Shown: positions 49,612 through 61,686 of the stretch, one piece after another | Layout: each line of letters opens with the position of its first letter | How positions within the stretch are numbered: position 1 is the stretch's first letter | Source: Micropterus salmoides | Taxonomy: Eukaryota > Chordata > Actinopteri > Centrarchiformes > Centrarchidae | Assembly: GCF_014851395.1 (NCBI RefSeq) | Contig: NW_024040152.1 | Span: forward strand, 19,954,308 to 20,018,307 | Direction: 5' to 3' | DNA length: 64,000 nucleotides | Program-made: the position numbers and the translations under genes | Notes under the pieces: generated by a model | What the model saw: only the letters and a program-made list of their open reading frames with translations | What the model was told of the DNA's origin: nothing | Database searches by the model: none

Positions 49612-49841
49612 AAAGAAATATTTCCTTCCAAAGAGAGAATTTGTGATCAAAGAAGACAACTCTTATCATGATCATATTCATTTCTATTAATTAATACCAT
49701 TGATGATTATATTATTATATTATTTAGTAAGTACCAGTAAGTATGCAAGTCTGTTCAGCCAGTGTATGTGTGTGTTTGGGCATGGTGTCAACATCGTTTG
49801 GCCTGAAACATAAATGTAAATGCCTTTATGAGATTGAATTA

Positions 49842-49847
49842 AATAAA
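49842..49847 (+). terminator. Polyadenylation signal of gene C
   Basis: AATAAA about 230 bp after the stop codon of gene C, in the expected orientation. Confidence 0.6.
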
Positions 49848-49849
49848 AC

Positions 49850-50600
49850 AACTTGATCCCAAAGGTAATAAACAAAGAAAACAAGGAGGGATAAGAACTG
49901 AATGGAATAGTATGACATTATGGGAAATGTGCGTATTCACTCTTTAGCTGAGAGCGGAGATGAGAAGAGCAACACCACTCTCCCCATTAAATATAAGGTT
50001 ACAGCCAGCAGCTTGGTATAAACGCTTGAAACAGGGAAACAGCAAGCCTTGCTCTGTTCAACGGTAACCAGCACCTCACTAATTAACAACAAATGATAAC
50101 ATGTAAATTGGCAAATTTAAGAGTTTTCAGCAGGTTTGTTACCTATGAGCTGAGCCAGGCTAGCTGTTTCCCCTCGGTTTCAAGTCTTTATGTTGAGCTA
50201 AGCCAAACATCTGCTAGTTCAGACATGAAAGTGGTATAAATTCTTTCATCTCACTTTTGGCAATAAATAAATATTACCGTATTTTTTATTGTTGTTGTTT
50301 ATAGTATATAGAATTTACACTCAAATGCTTTGACATAAACTCATATACAGTGCTGGTGTAATTGATATTTCAATGACGTATATAGAAAAATGACATAAAC
50401 CTAGATCGAATTTTCTGTAAATAAGACATCTACTGCGAGAAAAGATTTTCCTGTTTCTAGACCCAGGTGAAAAGCAGAATGTATGAACCCAGTTTGATGA
50501 GGTCAACTGATTTTATTGAAGATTTTGAGTTTTTTGAGAATCATTTGTTTTTTAAAGAAGAGTCTGATGGTCCTTTAGAGAAAACAGGATCTTGTGGTTA
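49850..50600. other. Intergenic interval between genes C and D
   Basis: No coding exon or named repeat is seen. Confidence 0.4.
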
Positions 50601-50616
50601 GTGCACCCTCTGACTC

Positions 50617-50708
50617 CGCCCACATATAAGGGAGAGGTTTCTTAAGAAGCACATGTAGGGACTTTTGTCAAAGGTGGTAAATATCTTCATGACCATTTAC
50701 CTCTGGAG
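50617..50708 (+). promoter_or_regulatory. Core promoter and 5' UTR exon of gene D
   Basis: CCGCCCACATATAAGG provides a TATA-like box at 50624-50630. About 80 bp downstream ACCTCTGGAG is followed by the donor GTAAGT at 50709. The matching acceptor is TTATTTCAG before 52013, which opens the exon with the ATG at 52034. TSS position (about 50650) is inferred. Confidence 0.5.
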
Positions 50709-52012
50709 GTAAGTCATTCAGATCTTTAAGAATAAATGTATTTTTTTCTATGTGTGTGAAGGTAGCCTTGTGCCTCTCTCCTTTGTTTTGTGTTTGGATT
50801 TTGTTGTTGATGTTGAGAGGACTGAAATAAAAAAAAGTAAAAAAATAAAAAAGATTTTGTTTTTATAAAATAATCTTTACATTTGACAGTCTATGTTAGT
50901 ATTAGTTTATGTGTTCAAATACTGAATTTAAATTCATTTGTAAGCAAAGATTGATGTAACTCTATTGTGACATAATGGCTTAATTTATATTGTAGTTGTT
51001 GATTTTCAGTCAGAATTTTTTATTACATATCTGTGACAGTTTAGACATTTTAGTACAGGAAACAACTCTTGTCTGTTTCAAAAATATTTGTCTCCATTGT
51101 CCAATTTAGAGTAAAATATAAATCATGATACCCGTGGTAAAGAAATCCAAAATATGACAACAACATGCAAAAGGCTGAGATCATTTTGCTCGTTAGCATT
51201 AGGCTGTCTCAGGAGATTTCTGGAGGTTTTAACACTGACTGGTAGAAGTTTAGAACATTTCAAATTTAGAGTTTTTCTTTACTTCAGGTTCTAAAAAACA
51301 TAATGCAGTTTGTTTTAACAGCTTCCAGTTTATGTTCTTATTTGCATCTGTGGTATTTCTGTGACTGAAAAAATCTCATTATGTAATCTGTATGTATTTT
51401 ATGCTGCAACTCAGCTCTGTTACTGCTGCCTATTTTTGCCACTGTTTTTAAAATTAGGTTTCACTATTTAATAAAAAAAAACACTGAAAGAGACTGAATG
51501 TGACATTTTTGTACATGTATACGGTGTGACTGACACTGTCATGGAACATGCATATGTGTACTACTGCATCTTTTTGCACTAACTGTTTTTGTTCCCCCCA
51601 GAAAACCTGTTCTGCTTGAATAGTCTATAAGTTTTCAGCAGATATGGGTGATACCTTTAGTGTAGTGATACTCAACCCAACTAGATTCACTTGAAAGTAG
51701 ACTTTCTTAAAACATACAAGACAATGAAATGTTGCCCTCTGCTGTTTTGATTTTGGGCATTCTTTGTGAGTCTGTGAATCTCTCCTATGCGAGTCCCTCA
51801 ACTTTATGGAAATGCATACTAAATTGCATGAGTGCCCCTTTAACATTGAAACTGTAAGGTAGATCAGATTTTTAAATATTGTTTTATGGTAAAATTTGAA
51901 TTTTCTAGAGGTGATACTTTTGATAAATATGAAAAAAACATATGTATTCTGTGTCCCCCCCCCCCCCATTTTTGTACATTGCTGTATGTTCACTTTCCTT
52001 ATTTTATTTCAG
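50709..52012 (+). other. Probable first intron of gene D
   Basis: Runs from GTAAGTCATT to TTTCAG with no coding content. A run of about 14 C lies at 51954-51967. Confidence 0.4.
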
Positions 52013-52033
52013 TTGTGTGGTACCATTCATAAG

Positions 52034-55000
52034 ATGTCTGGATTTCGAAGATGTCTCCTAACCTTCTGCATTTTAGGTATTACTTTTTTGTACTATTAGA
52101 TTTTCATTTATTCTTTTTCTCATTTTTAATTTCCTTTTGCATATTGGTCCTCTTGCAGGATACTTTTTCTGCTGTTCCACCGCTTGGTATGTAAAGATGC
52201 CAAGCAACATCAAAGGACTGGTGGGTTCCTGCCTTGTCATCCCGTGCAGTTTTGACTACATTCAGTATCCACCTCACAATCCAGATCGTGTGGTTTGGTA
52301 CCAGTATGTGAGCCGTGGATATCCTTTAGTATATGACGACTGGAACCCAAATGAGGTCATTAACATATTTAAAGGAAGAACACGTGTATTGACTTCTAAA
52401 CACAGGAAGATATGCAGTCTACAAATCTCCCCAGTGAGCTGGTCTCACCACAGACAAAAGATTTACCCCTGGGTAGATCCAGAGAATGTTGGGAGAAGCA
52501 CCTATCGATTCTTTGATACAACTGTAACAATTGATGTAGTGGGTAAGTTATTATGATGAGCTTGGGAAAAAATACACTGTTAGATTGATGTTTATTCATG
52601 TGTCATTATTGATTCTTTACATTTCCTTTGTAAAGGAAAACCAGAGAAACCGGATATTACGATCTTTGGAAACATGAAGGTTGGACAGTCCGTGACAGTG
52701 CAATGCACTGTTTATCATACCTGTCCCTCTAATGCACCCACTCTGAGTCTTAACATTCCACTGCAAAACCCCAAAATAACTCATAGCCCAATGTCTGATG
52801 GCACATCCAAAACTACCATGATGACCACATTAAACATAGACAACGACCACCAAACTGTTGAGTGCTCTGTCCGACACTATGGCGGTCTCACTGCAACAGC
52901 CTCCAAAACCTTAAATGCAGAATGTACGTATGTGATGGACATGCAAGAAATAAACCAGTTTTCTTTTACCTAGAAATTTTAACATTTACCATTTTTATTT
53001 CAGGCTCCTATTCACCTTTGACTATCCAGCCTACATCGAATGAGTTTCTTGAGGGACAGGAAAGCAAAGTAACCTGCACTGCCTTATACACATGTCCAAA
53101 ACATATACCAACTCTCACATGGAACTATGTTAGCATGCCAGCCTCAAGTAATACTGACAAGATTGTAAATGCTGAGTGGAGGACTGTCTCCACACTGACA
53201 TTCAAAGCATCAGCCAGGGATCATGGAAAATCTCTGACATGCTCTGCACGATTCACTGGGGGTGAGAGGCAGACAGTGAGCATCACCCTACGGGTAAAGA
53301 GTGAGTAGAAATAATAATAATCTGAGTGAAATCTCTTTTGATGAACTGTGTGTAACTCATGTCGACATTAAAGAAGCTATGATCAGTATTTTTAGATGAA
53401 CAATGGATAAAACTACTGTGTGTAGTAGATGATGTTGCTTGTAGTTCCCTCAGGTCCATCGGGCTTTTTAGCTTCTTTAAGCTCATTATTTAGATTTTCT
53501 GGCCCACAACTTTGAAAAGCCACCGTATACTTCTTGCCCTGCAAGTCAGAAAGGTTGTGAACTCCTGGTTGATCAAAATATTTGATTCAAATGTTTCTTG
53601 TTTTTGCAGGAAATATGCTTAATCGTGGTTGGTCCTTCACCACCCCTCGCAGCACCACAGGCATGAGAGGCTCATGTATCATCATTCCTTGCAGTTTTAA
53701 CTACAGTACCTCCCAGCCTGCTGACCTCCGAGTTATATGGTACTTGTTCAAGAACAATGAATACCCTCCTGTATTTGACCAAAGACAGACTGTTATTAGT
53801 AAGTTTAGAGGTATAACCAGCTTGATTGGATCTGTGGGGGAAGGGAATTGTAGTCTCAAGATTGAGAGGCTGGAAATGTCGCACAACCAGGACAGACTTT
53901 ACCCATGGGTAGACAAGAATGCTATTACCTCCTTCCACACCTTAGATTCCACATTTTATGAAAAAACCTCTGAACTCATTGTCTCAGGTAAGCATCTGGA
54001 CACATTTATTCCCCCTTTTTATCAATTGAATCCAAATTCCCAAAAAATCTATTCTCCAAATGACGATATTTGCTTTGATTTTATAGACCGTGCACAGGAA
54101 CCGCAGCTTAGCATCATGGGTGTTCCCAGGGTGGGAGAGCAGGGCAGAGTGTCCTGCAATGTGCACCACACATGTATCTCTGCTCCCCCCACCCTGACTC
54201 TAAGTGGTATATCTGGAACAGACAGCATTATGGATACTCTGGTATCTGATGGGATTTGGGAAAGGACAGTAGAGCGAAGCTGGGTTGTAAAAGAAGAGGA
54301 CCAGAGCGTGAAGTGTACCGTTCGCTACCATGGTGGTCAGGAAGCCACAAGTGAGCTCAGGCTGAATGTTGAATGTGAGTACAATGTGAGACCATGTTTT
54401 TTTTAATTAAAATGAAAATGCTACTGTTTGGATTGAAGCCTGACTTTCATATTTCTGTTCAGGCCCATATGAAAGAATCACGATTGAGAAGCCAGGCGAG
54501 GCAATAGAGGGTGTGGCCAAGAGTGTCATTTGTTCTGTTTCCTACAAGTGCAAGAAAAATAAACCAACTATTCTGTGGAACTACGAAGACATGCAGAGTT
54601 CATTACACACCAACAAGAGTTCCAGCAATACCTATACTACAGTGTCAAATCTGACCTTTATTGGCTCTCTTGGGGATGACGGTAAATATTTGACCTGCAC
54701 CGCTCAGTTCACTACTGGGGAGACCTCAGACTCTGCAACTCTTCATATAAAAAGTGAGTTCCAAAATGCGTAAAATAATGTGTCCCAAAATGGCAAACAT
54801 TTGCTCTATACATTTAGATTTAATTGATTATTCCTTGCTGTACTTTTCTTCTAGAATATAACAAACCACTTGAAGAAATAGATCCACATGAAAATGACAG
54901 TAGGTGTTTTGCTCAGTTTCCTCAAAACTCATGTTGCTGCCATAAATGGACTGATTTCTATAGGCATACCATCATGGCTTGTTTCACTCTTCACAGTGTC

Positions 55001-58000
55001 CTACGTTCTGGCGGCTGACGTTCCTTTCAGATTCAGGGCCCTGACCCGCTCCTGTGTGGTGATTCCCTGCAGCTTCCAGTACCAGGAAGATGAGCCTCTC
55101 ACACGTGGCATCTGGTCCAAAAAAACTGGGGGCATTGTCTATCATAACGCCCGGAGCCAAGTACTTGACCATTTCAAAGACCGCACCAGAATTTTAGGAG
55201 AACTGCATGAGGGAAACTGCTCATTAGAGATTGATGACATCAAGCCCTTTGACAACGGGCCTTTTTGTTTCTATGCAGAGAAAGGAAATGACAAATACAG
55301 ATTCAACAACAGCTGTGTTTTTATTGTTATGAAAGGTCTGGAATCAATACTTACTCTTCATCTTATTTAAATGTGCAAAGCTATGTAACCTGTTTGCTTT
55401 CTAATCAATGAAAATACACTGCTTTGTGTTTTACCTGCTCAGCTTCCCCAGAAAAACCGGTGATGACCCAAGTTCCAACAGAAGTTGATGCTGGCTCAAC
55501 GATTACTGTCTCATGTTCTGTGACGCACACATGTCCATCACATCCTCCAGAGTTCTCATGGAGTGTCCCTAACCTCACCAGTGAGGTCAGGCACTCCTGG
55601 ACGCAGCGGGGCATCTGGGAGACCTCCTCCACTATCACTTTCATGGCCTCTGGAGGAGACGGGGACAGAAACCTGACCTGCACTGCCATCTCCTGGCGTG
55701 GAAAGCAACAAGCTAACACAGTCAAGCTGACTGTGAAGGGTTAGAACACAATATTTATCTGTTCTCTATTTATTTTCTGTTTTTATATTATATATTGGGT
55801 TGTGTATTTTACCTAAAACATTAGCATGAGCCGTAAATGTTCCTACATCACCAGGATCACTGATGTACCAGTTAAGAAGCTCTCTCCCAGTGATCATTCC
55901 AGTCTCAGCTCTCCTCATTGTAATCATCCTGGCTGCAGTGTTTGGAGTGGTCATCTACAGGAAAAGGTAGAGTAAATCCAATCAAATCAATCCAAAATGT
56001 GTCAATACTGTGGGTGTGTAATATCAATTACTATTGATACTATTAGGTGTCTATTGTAGAATGTAAAATGTCAACATTTATTAGCAAATGTTCCTATGGC
56101 ATTTTTTCCCCCAACCAACAGGAAGCGTTCTGATGACTCGCTGAGACCACCACCTCGACCAGAGAAAAGGTATGCTGGTCAAACTAAATGCATAATGGAC
56201 ATTGATGACATAACTGATGACACAATTGATGACTAGATTAAAGTCAAGAACACGTACGTCAATGAAATTACCTTTCATAACAAATTATAATTGTACGCAA
56301 ATTAGGCAGCAAAGGCTCTGTTCTTTGAAAGAGGTCTAATAGAACAAAAGGAGCCTTGAGGATTATGCTGGCCGAACAAAATTATTAATATAAAATCTTA
56401 GTTGAAGGTTCAGTGTGTAATATTTAGAAGGATGTATTGACAATACAAGATAACATACATAACTATGTTTTTAGTGGTGTATAAATGTTTTTATTACCTT
56501 TGAATGAGCCATTTCTATCTACATTACAGGACATCAGCATTTTGTGCCACCAGTTTGTAGCCAGAATGAACAAACTTCTCTACAGAGCACATTTCATCAG
56601 TACATTGAATATGTACTCATTAAGAATAATAATAAGAAGTAATGTTAGTAGTAATAGTTGTCGAGTGGTTTATTAGAAGTAAGAAAAAAAGAGAAATTTG
56701 GACAAATGGAGGCGTGTATTATACATGTATACAGCCACCGTGCTTCTAAATGTAAATAATACATGCGGGCCACCGTAGCTTCTTCTGCATGCTTGGAAAT
56801 GGAGGGGTGTACGGTGACTGATGGTGCATTCATGTGGTGTCGGAATAATCAGAATAATTTCTTCCTCCTAAAATCTTTATTGCACAAAGAGAAATAAAGT
56901 GTACATGGGACAAGAACTTTACTAAACTTTGACTTGTATGAAACCACTTATTGCATTGTACATATTTTGTAAACATGTAATTTGTAATATGGTTATAACA
57001 GCTGTGAACTAGAGTGAACTAGATGTCTGTGTGTTGTTTATATGCTCTGGTAATGAATAATCCAACACATCTTTGTAGTAGCATCCATGTTGATTGTTAA
57101 GAGCACATCAACACACACTGAAGTCGGAAAAACAACTTCACTACTTGGGAAATGGGACCATATGAGGAGCATGTGAATGTACCGTGAGCCACTGGTTGCA
57201 ATTTGCAACCCTCACCACTATGCCACTAAAACTCACACACTGAACCTCTATATCAACAATACCAAAACCGACACATAAGAAGGAGGTCTGATATGGAGGG
57301 AGCTTTGTCTTATCAGCAGAGTAATTGTGAGAAAAGTTAGATCATGATTGCACTGTAAGCACGTATATGACCTGAAGTTAGTAAACATCCACACAGTATG
57401 AGCCAATGATTGTGAAGCATATATGAAACAGCCGATTCCAATTGGTATCTTATTTGTCACCATGCATCCAGTACTTCCACCAAAGAGTAAATCTTTTTCT
57501 CTGCGATTCAAACCTCACTCACAGGAGATCACTATGGGATAGATTTTCCAGGTAAGCTCTGTTAAAAATTGCCCCATATCTCATATCATGCAGGATAAAA
57601 TAACAGAGGAGCTATGTACAGCCTTTTAATCTATTTTAAATAATTTATTTTCATGGAAATGTTCAGGAGATACCCTGAAGACAGGGAGAGACCTCCAAGG
57701 CCTGAAAAACGGTATGTCAGCAAAATGCTTGTTTTAAAAATTTAACAAATACTGTAGACCTATCCTGACAAGGAGTAACATTGGGCTTTACATTACAGGA
57801 TGTCCTTTTGGAACAGAATTTCTCGGTAAGAACACCAAAGAGAAAACACTCACCTTTAATCCCAAGATGAAGTGTCTTACATCCATTTTTACCCTTTCCA
57901 GTAGAGCAGACGATGGGCGCGTCGGGTGGCAAAATGAGAGGAGACCAAAGTAGGTGTCCTTCAGTACTGTTGGTTTTAGACCACTCTCACTGTTTGTATC

Positions 58001-59550
58001 TAACACTTTAATATTTATTGATGTTATTCTTATAGGAGGTCATTCTGGAACAGATTTTCAAGGTACCATTTTCAATTTTAGCACAGGAAGAAATATCCAA
58101 CGAAGGTTAAAATCAAGGGCAACTGGACTTGGTTGAAGATACTGGAAGACGTTTCGTCCCTCATCCAAAGGACTTCTTCAGTTCTGACTGACTGGCAGAG
58201 AAACTCAGCTATTTAACCTCAGTGGGGTCGTTGGCCCGGGTCATCGATACCGCTGGTTCGTTAGTGTTCCTGGTTGCTGTGACGACAGTCGTTACAGTCG
58301 TCAAGACTACCTGTGGCCAAGACTGAACGACCATCGTTGGTATCTTCACCTGAGGCCAATAGGTTACGTTTGTTGAGTTTCCTGGGAAGTGATGAAAGGA
58401 CAGCATTGTAAGTGGGGGATAAGTGGTGGCGTAGACCCCCTCCCCTGTTCAATGACGGCTTCTCAACCCTGGTGTAGATGGCTTCCTTGATACCTCTTTC
58501 AAACCATCCATCTTCTCTGTCTAAAATGTGCACCTGGTGGTCCTCAAACGAGTGTCCTCTGTCCTTCAGATGTAAGTAGACTGCAGAGTCTTGACCTGAG
58601 GAGTTGGCCCTTCTGTGTTGAGCCATGCGTTTGTGTAGTGGTTGTTTAGTCTCCCCAATATACAGGTCTGTGCATTCCTCACTGCATTGGACCGCATACA
58701 CTAGATTGCTTTTCTTGTGTTTGGGTGTGCGGTCTTTGGGGTGTACCAGCATCTGTCTTAGTGTGTTCTTGGGTTTAAAAAACACAGGGATGTTATGTTT
58801 GTTGAAAATCCTCCTGAGTTTCTCTGATACTCCAGACACGTACGGAATCACAAAGTTGTCAGTCAGAATTCTGCAGAGAAGTCCTTTGGATGAGGGACGA
58901 AACGTCTTCTAGTATCTTCAACCAAGTCCAGTTGCCCTTGATTTTAACCTTCGTTGGATAACTATGACCTGGATGACTGAGAATCTTCATAGACACAGGA
59001 AGAAATAATATATGCATCATTTGAAAATATCAATGAATATAAATACATTTTTTATTACCCTTGCAGACACCAAGGCAATACTGCAGACGTCAGTGTTGGC
59101 TATTTGTAAGTGTTTCTGAATGTTCCTCTACAACATCACAAACCCGTAATAGCAGGCACAGCCAAAAAATGACATTCTGTAATTCCCTATTCCTCCTAAA
59201 GAAACAACACTCACACTGTAACCTGTGGCAATCAAATCTCCAAACAACGCTTTCCATCCCCGAAGGAGTGAGTTTTACTAACACAGCTGTTCCTTAAATG
59301 ATGTTCCATTGTTTTATATTTAGTTTGGGCATTAATTATACGCTTCTGTTTATATTTCTGTTTGATCTAGTAACCGGAGACAGAGGCATGAGGTGAGTAG
59401 TGCTGTGATGAGTGGTAATGCCCAAATCAAAGGTTATCTCGTGTTTTACAACTAACCATTAAGAAAAAGACATTAAATCAATAACATCATCACAGATTTT
59501 AGAACAACCTTTTAAAATGTATTTTATCTTTACAGTTCTAGTGGGTATGT
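52034..59550 (+). CDS. Large MAG/CD22-like receptor D (8 Ig domains, TM, microexon tail)
   Basis: Ig-superfamily type I membrane protein of about 1,040 residues by this model. Exons: 52034-52076 (signal); V1 52159-52542; C2 52636-52923 and 53004-53300; V2 53610-53987; C2 54087-54374 and 54463-54753; linker 54855-54899; V3 54997-55335; C2 55443-55739; TM 55855-55966; tail 56122-56169, 57525-57551, 57667-57711, 57799-57825, 57902-57949, 58036-58062, 59067-59105, 59202-59267, 59371-59392. All Ig-exon borders are phase 1 and all tail borders from the TM exon on are phase 2 until the last. Each V has the Siglec BC-strand pattern (GSCLVIPCSF, GSCIIIPCSF, RSCVVIPCSF), but the F-strand Arg is replaced: IYPWVD, LYPWVD and FCFYAE. 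The tail carries repeated SxWxR(F/I)SR and PPRPEK motifs. The last exon is unclear: acceptors before 59497 or 59534 both give quick stops. Alternatively, V3-C2-TM is a separate gene with its own start near 54894. Confidence 0.82.
56405..57247. repeat. MITE with AAGGTTCAGTGT ends, copy 2
   Basis: Starts AAGGTTCAGTGTGTAATATT and ends ACACACTGAACCT. Shares GCAATTTGCAACCCTCACCAC and CATAACTATGTTTTTAGTGG with the copy in gene B. It lies in the gene D intron between exons 56122-56169 and 57525-57551 and explains the size of that intron. Confidence 0.75.
58090..58995 (-). mobile_element. Penelope-like element 3' part (GIY-YIG endonuclease)
   Basis: The minus-strand open frame 58851-58261 codes 196 residues: FKPKNTLRQMLVHPKD, NLVYAVQCSEECTDLYIGET (GIY-YIG core with YAVQC and YIG), HKRMAQHRR and HLKDRGHSFEDHQVHILDRE. 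This is the C-terminal linker and GIY-YIG nuclease of Penelope-like retroelements; the reverse transcriptase is missing. Ends are inverted: AACGAAGGTTAAAATCAAGG and GACGTTTCGTCCCTCATCC occur at about 58097-58175 and, as complement, at about 58880-58955. The word CACAGGAAGAAATA flanks both sides and is a likely target duplication. Insertion is in the gene D intron after 58062, antisense to the gene, so it need not disrupt the protein. Confidence 0.88.
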
Positions 59551-59559
59551 AATGACCAG

Positions 59560-61620
59560 AGGAACAGTGACATCACAAACTATTATATCCATAAAGGAGG
59601 TGAGTTGTTGACCCAAAAAGGCAGAGATGCTGCCTGACCCAAAGCTGAACCTCACCCAGCCAGAGGGGGGAAGAAAGTACGGACGCTGGTGCTTCACAGG
59701 AAGAACCAAAAGAGTTTTTGAAGGAGTTTGAAATAACATTACAAACTAACTTTCCCAGCTTTTAGACATTGCTTTTGCCACATGGGACCATTTAAGTGCC
59801 AACTGGGACACTTTCCAGAGAGACAACTCTCTTCAAAATCTCTGATGAATTATGAAGTTGCCATGGTAACCAAACCCAGGACTAAGCTGATTCTTCTCCT
59901 GCAGTTTATTCCACACACACAAACAGCCAATCTGGACCCCCTTCCCCCCCCCCCTTCTTGTCTCATCCTAATGTGTACAATCACCAGAGTAAGGACACTC
60001 TACACTGTTTTCAAATCACCCTAATCAAAATGTAAACAAAATAACAACTGAACGTTCATCTGTGAAATGTAATTATGATATTAATAGTTCTATTCTCATA
60101 CAGCCATAATTGAGAAAATTATGAACTCTGTGAATCAGCTTCTTATTCACTCTGCAACTACATCACCATCTATGTGTTTGCATTAATTTGTCTTCTCTTG
60201 TATCTTGTCTTAACCAATCTTTCTTTCCCAAACTGATAAAAGTGTGACAACTAAATAGTTGAATGCTAGTTAAAATATTATTGCCTTTTGTGAAGGTATT
60301 TCTTTATTGTCCTGTAATGTTATATTCTTGCATTTGAAGTTAACCACGCTTTAGTTTGTTAGTTGTTTTTCATGCAGTAGGTTCCCGGTTCAAATCCAAG
60401 TCATGACCAATTACTTTACATTGTTTTGCAGAGATAAAAGTGACTGCCAAATGAGTGGATGTACTTTAAAATAATTTAATAAGTCTTCCTTTCCTCCTTT
60501 AAAAACTTTCCTCTTCCTCCTAAAAGTAAATTTAAGTGTATAAACTCATTAAATCCTTGTGTAAGAAAAATGGCCTACATGGAGGTTAGTCTCTGATTTG
60601 TAAATGCTTAGTGCCAACATGTCACTAATCATAACCATTCATGCAGAACGAGTTCTCAATTTTGAGTTTGCTGTAGCACCACATCAGCCTTTTTTAATGT
60701 TCCGCCCCATCCAGGCTGTGATTGGTCAGTTCACAAGAAGTGAGTTTGATAAACAACTATATGCACACGCATGGATAAAAAAATTAGCACAGATCTTCTC
60801 CCTACTCTGTCTCTGCTGGTGTTCTGTCGATTTATGCTGCCTATCGAGAAGTGCTACTTGGCAGTGCTTTGCATGCCTATTGGTTAGGGGTAGGGTTAGG
60901 GTTAGATGTTCTTCCTGGATCTTGTGGCTGTTTTCACAAATGTCCTCTGGCTATTTGTTAAGAAATATTGTTACAATGCAAATGAATGTCCACATTATGG
61001 TATGTTTTGTTTTTTCAAGTTGAGATAGGCTATACAGTCAGACACATATGCATGAATTTAATAAGAGACAAGGGAGAGAGATATAGGCTATTTAATACAC
61101 ATTTAATTATCAAATTATCAAAGTGCCTAAGTGGAGAATATAAACAACTATGTGTTATGCTTAACCAATCTATATCCTTCAATACTATAAAATTAACAAT
61201 AGGCTGAATAAAAACTGATCAAATAAATACATAAATATATTTACTGACCAAATGTTTGTGGAAAGGTTATTTATGTCTGCTTTGATTGTTTGGATGGTGT
61301 TACTGCAAACAATGACAAATATTTTAGCCAAAATCTGTGTTCACACCACCCTTTACAATTACTCAAGTTCATTAGGACATTCTCTCCCTGTCCATCAACA
61401 TACATACATAATATCCTCCAATACTGCACACAAGGCCTACTACTTCTAATCCACTGATGTTCATGATGTTCATGATAAATCCTTTGCAACAGTCTTTGTT
61501 TTAGCCTGTTTATAATTAGTAGGTTTTGCACATGTTGATTTAATAAGTTATTAAACAAAGTTCACATTTCACAAGTTCCTAGTAGTTCTAGTAAGAGATG
61601 TGACTGGACCAGTGTCAGTA
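59560..61620. other. 3' flank of gene D and intergenic interval
   Basis: Probable 3' UTR of gene D at the left. A C-run lies at about 59945-59954, and a SINE-like tail (GTTCCCGGTTCAAATCC) near 60381. The 139-codon open frame at 60604-61023 shows no domain and crosses simple sequence. Confidence 0.4.
60884..60905 (+). repeat. Short interstitial telomere-like repeat
   Basis: TTAGGGGTAGGGTTAGGGTTA, about three and a half imperfect TTAGGG units inside otherwise unique sequence. Confidence 0.7.
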
Positions 61621-61686
61621 TAGAAAATAACCCAATGGGCCGCTGTCCGTGCTTTATGGGCCAATCGTTGGCAGTTATATTATAAT

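Noticed and set aside
53301..53609. Possible extra Ig exon between the second and third C2/V exons of gene D
   Set aside because: No cysteine-tryptophan-cysteine Ig pattern in any frame; the interval behaves as an intron.
60604..61023. 139-codon plus-strand open frame after gene D
   Set aside because: No signal peptide, domain or splice context; crosses a telomere-like tract and has cysteine- and serine-rich chance composition.
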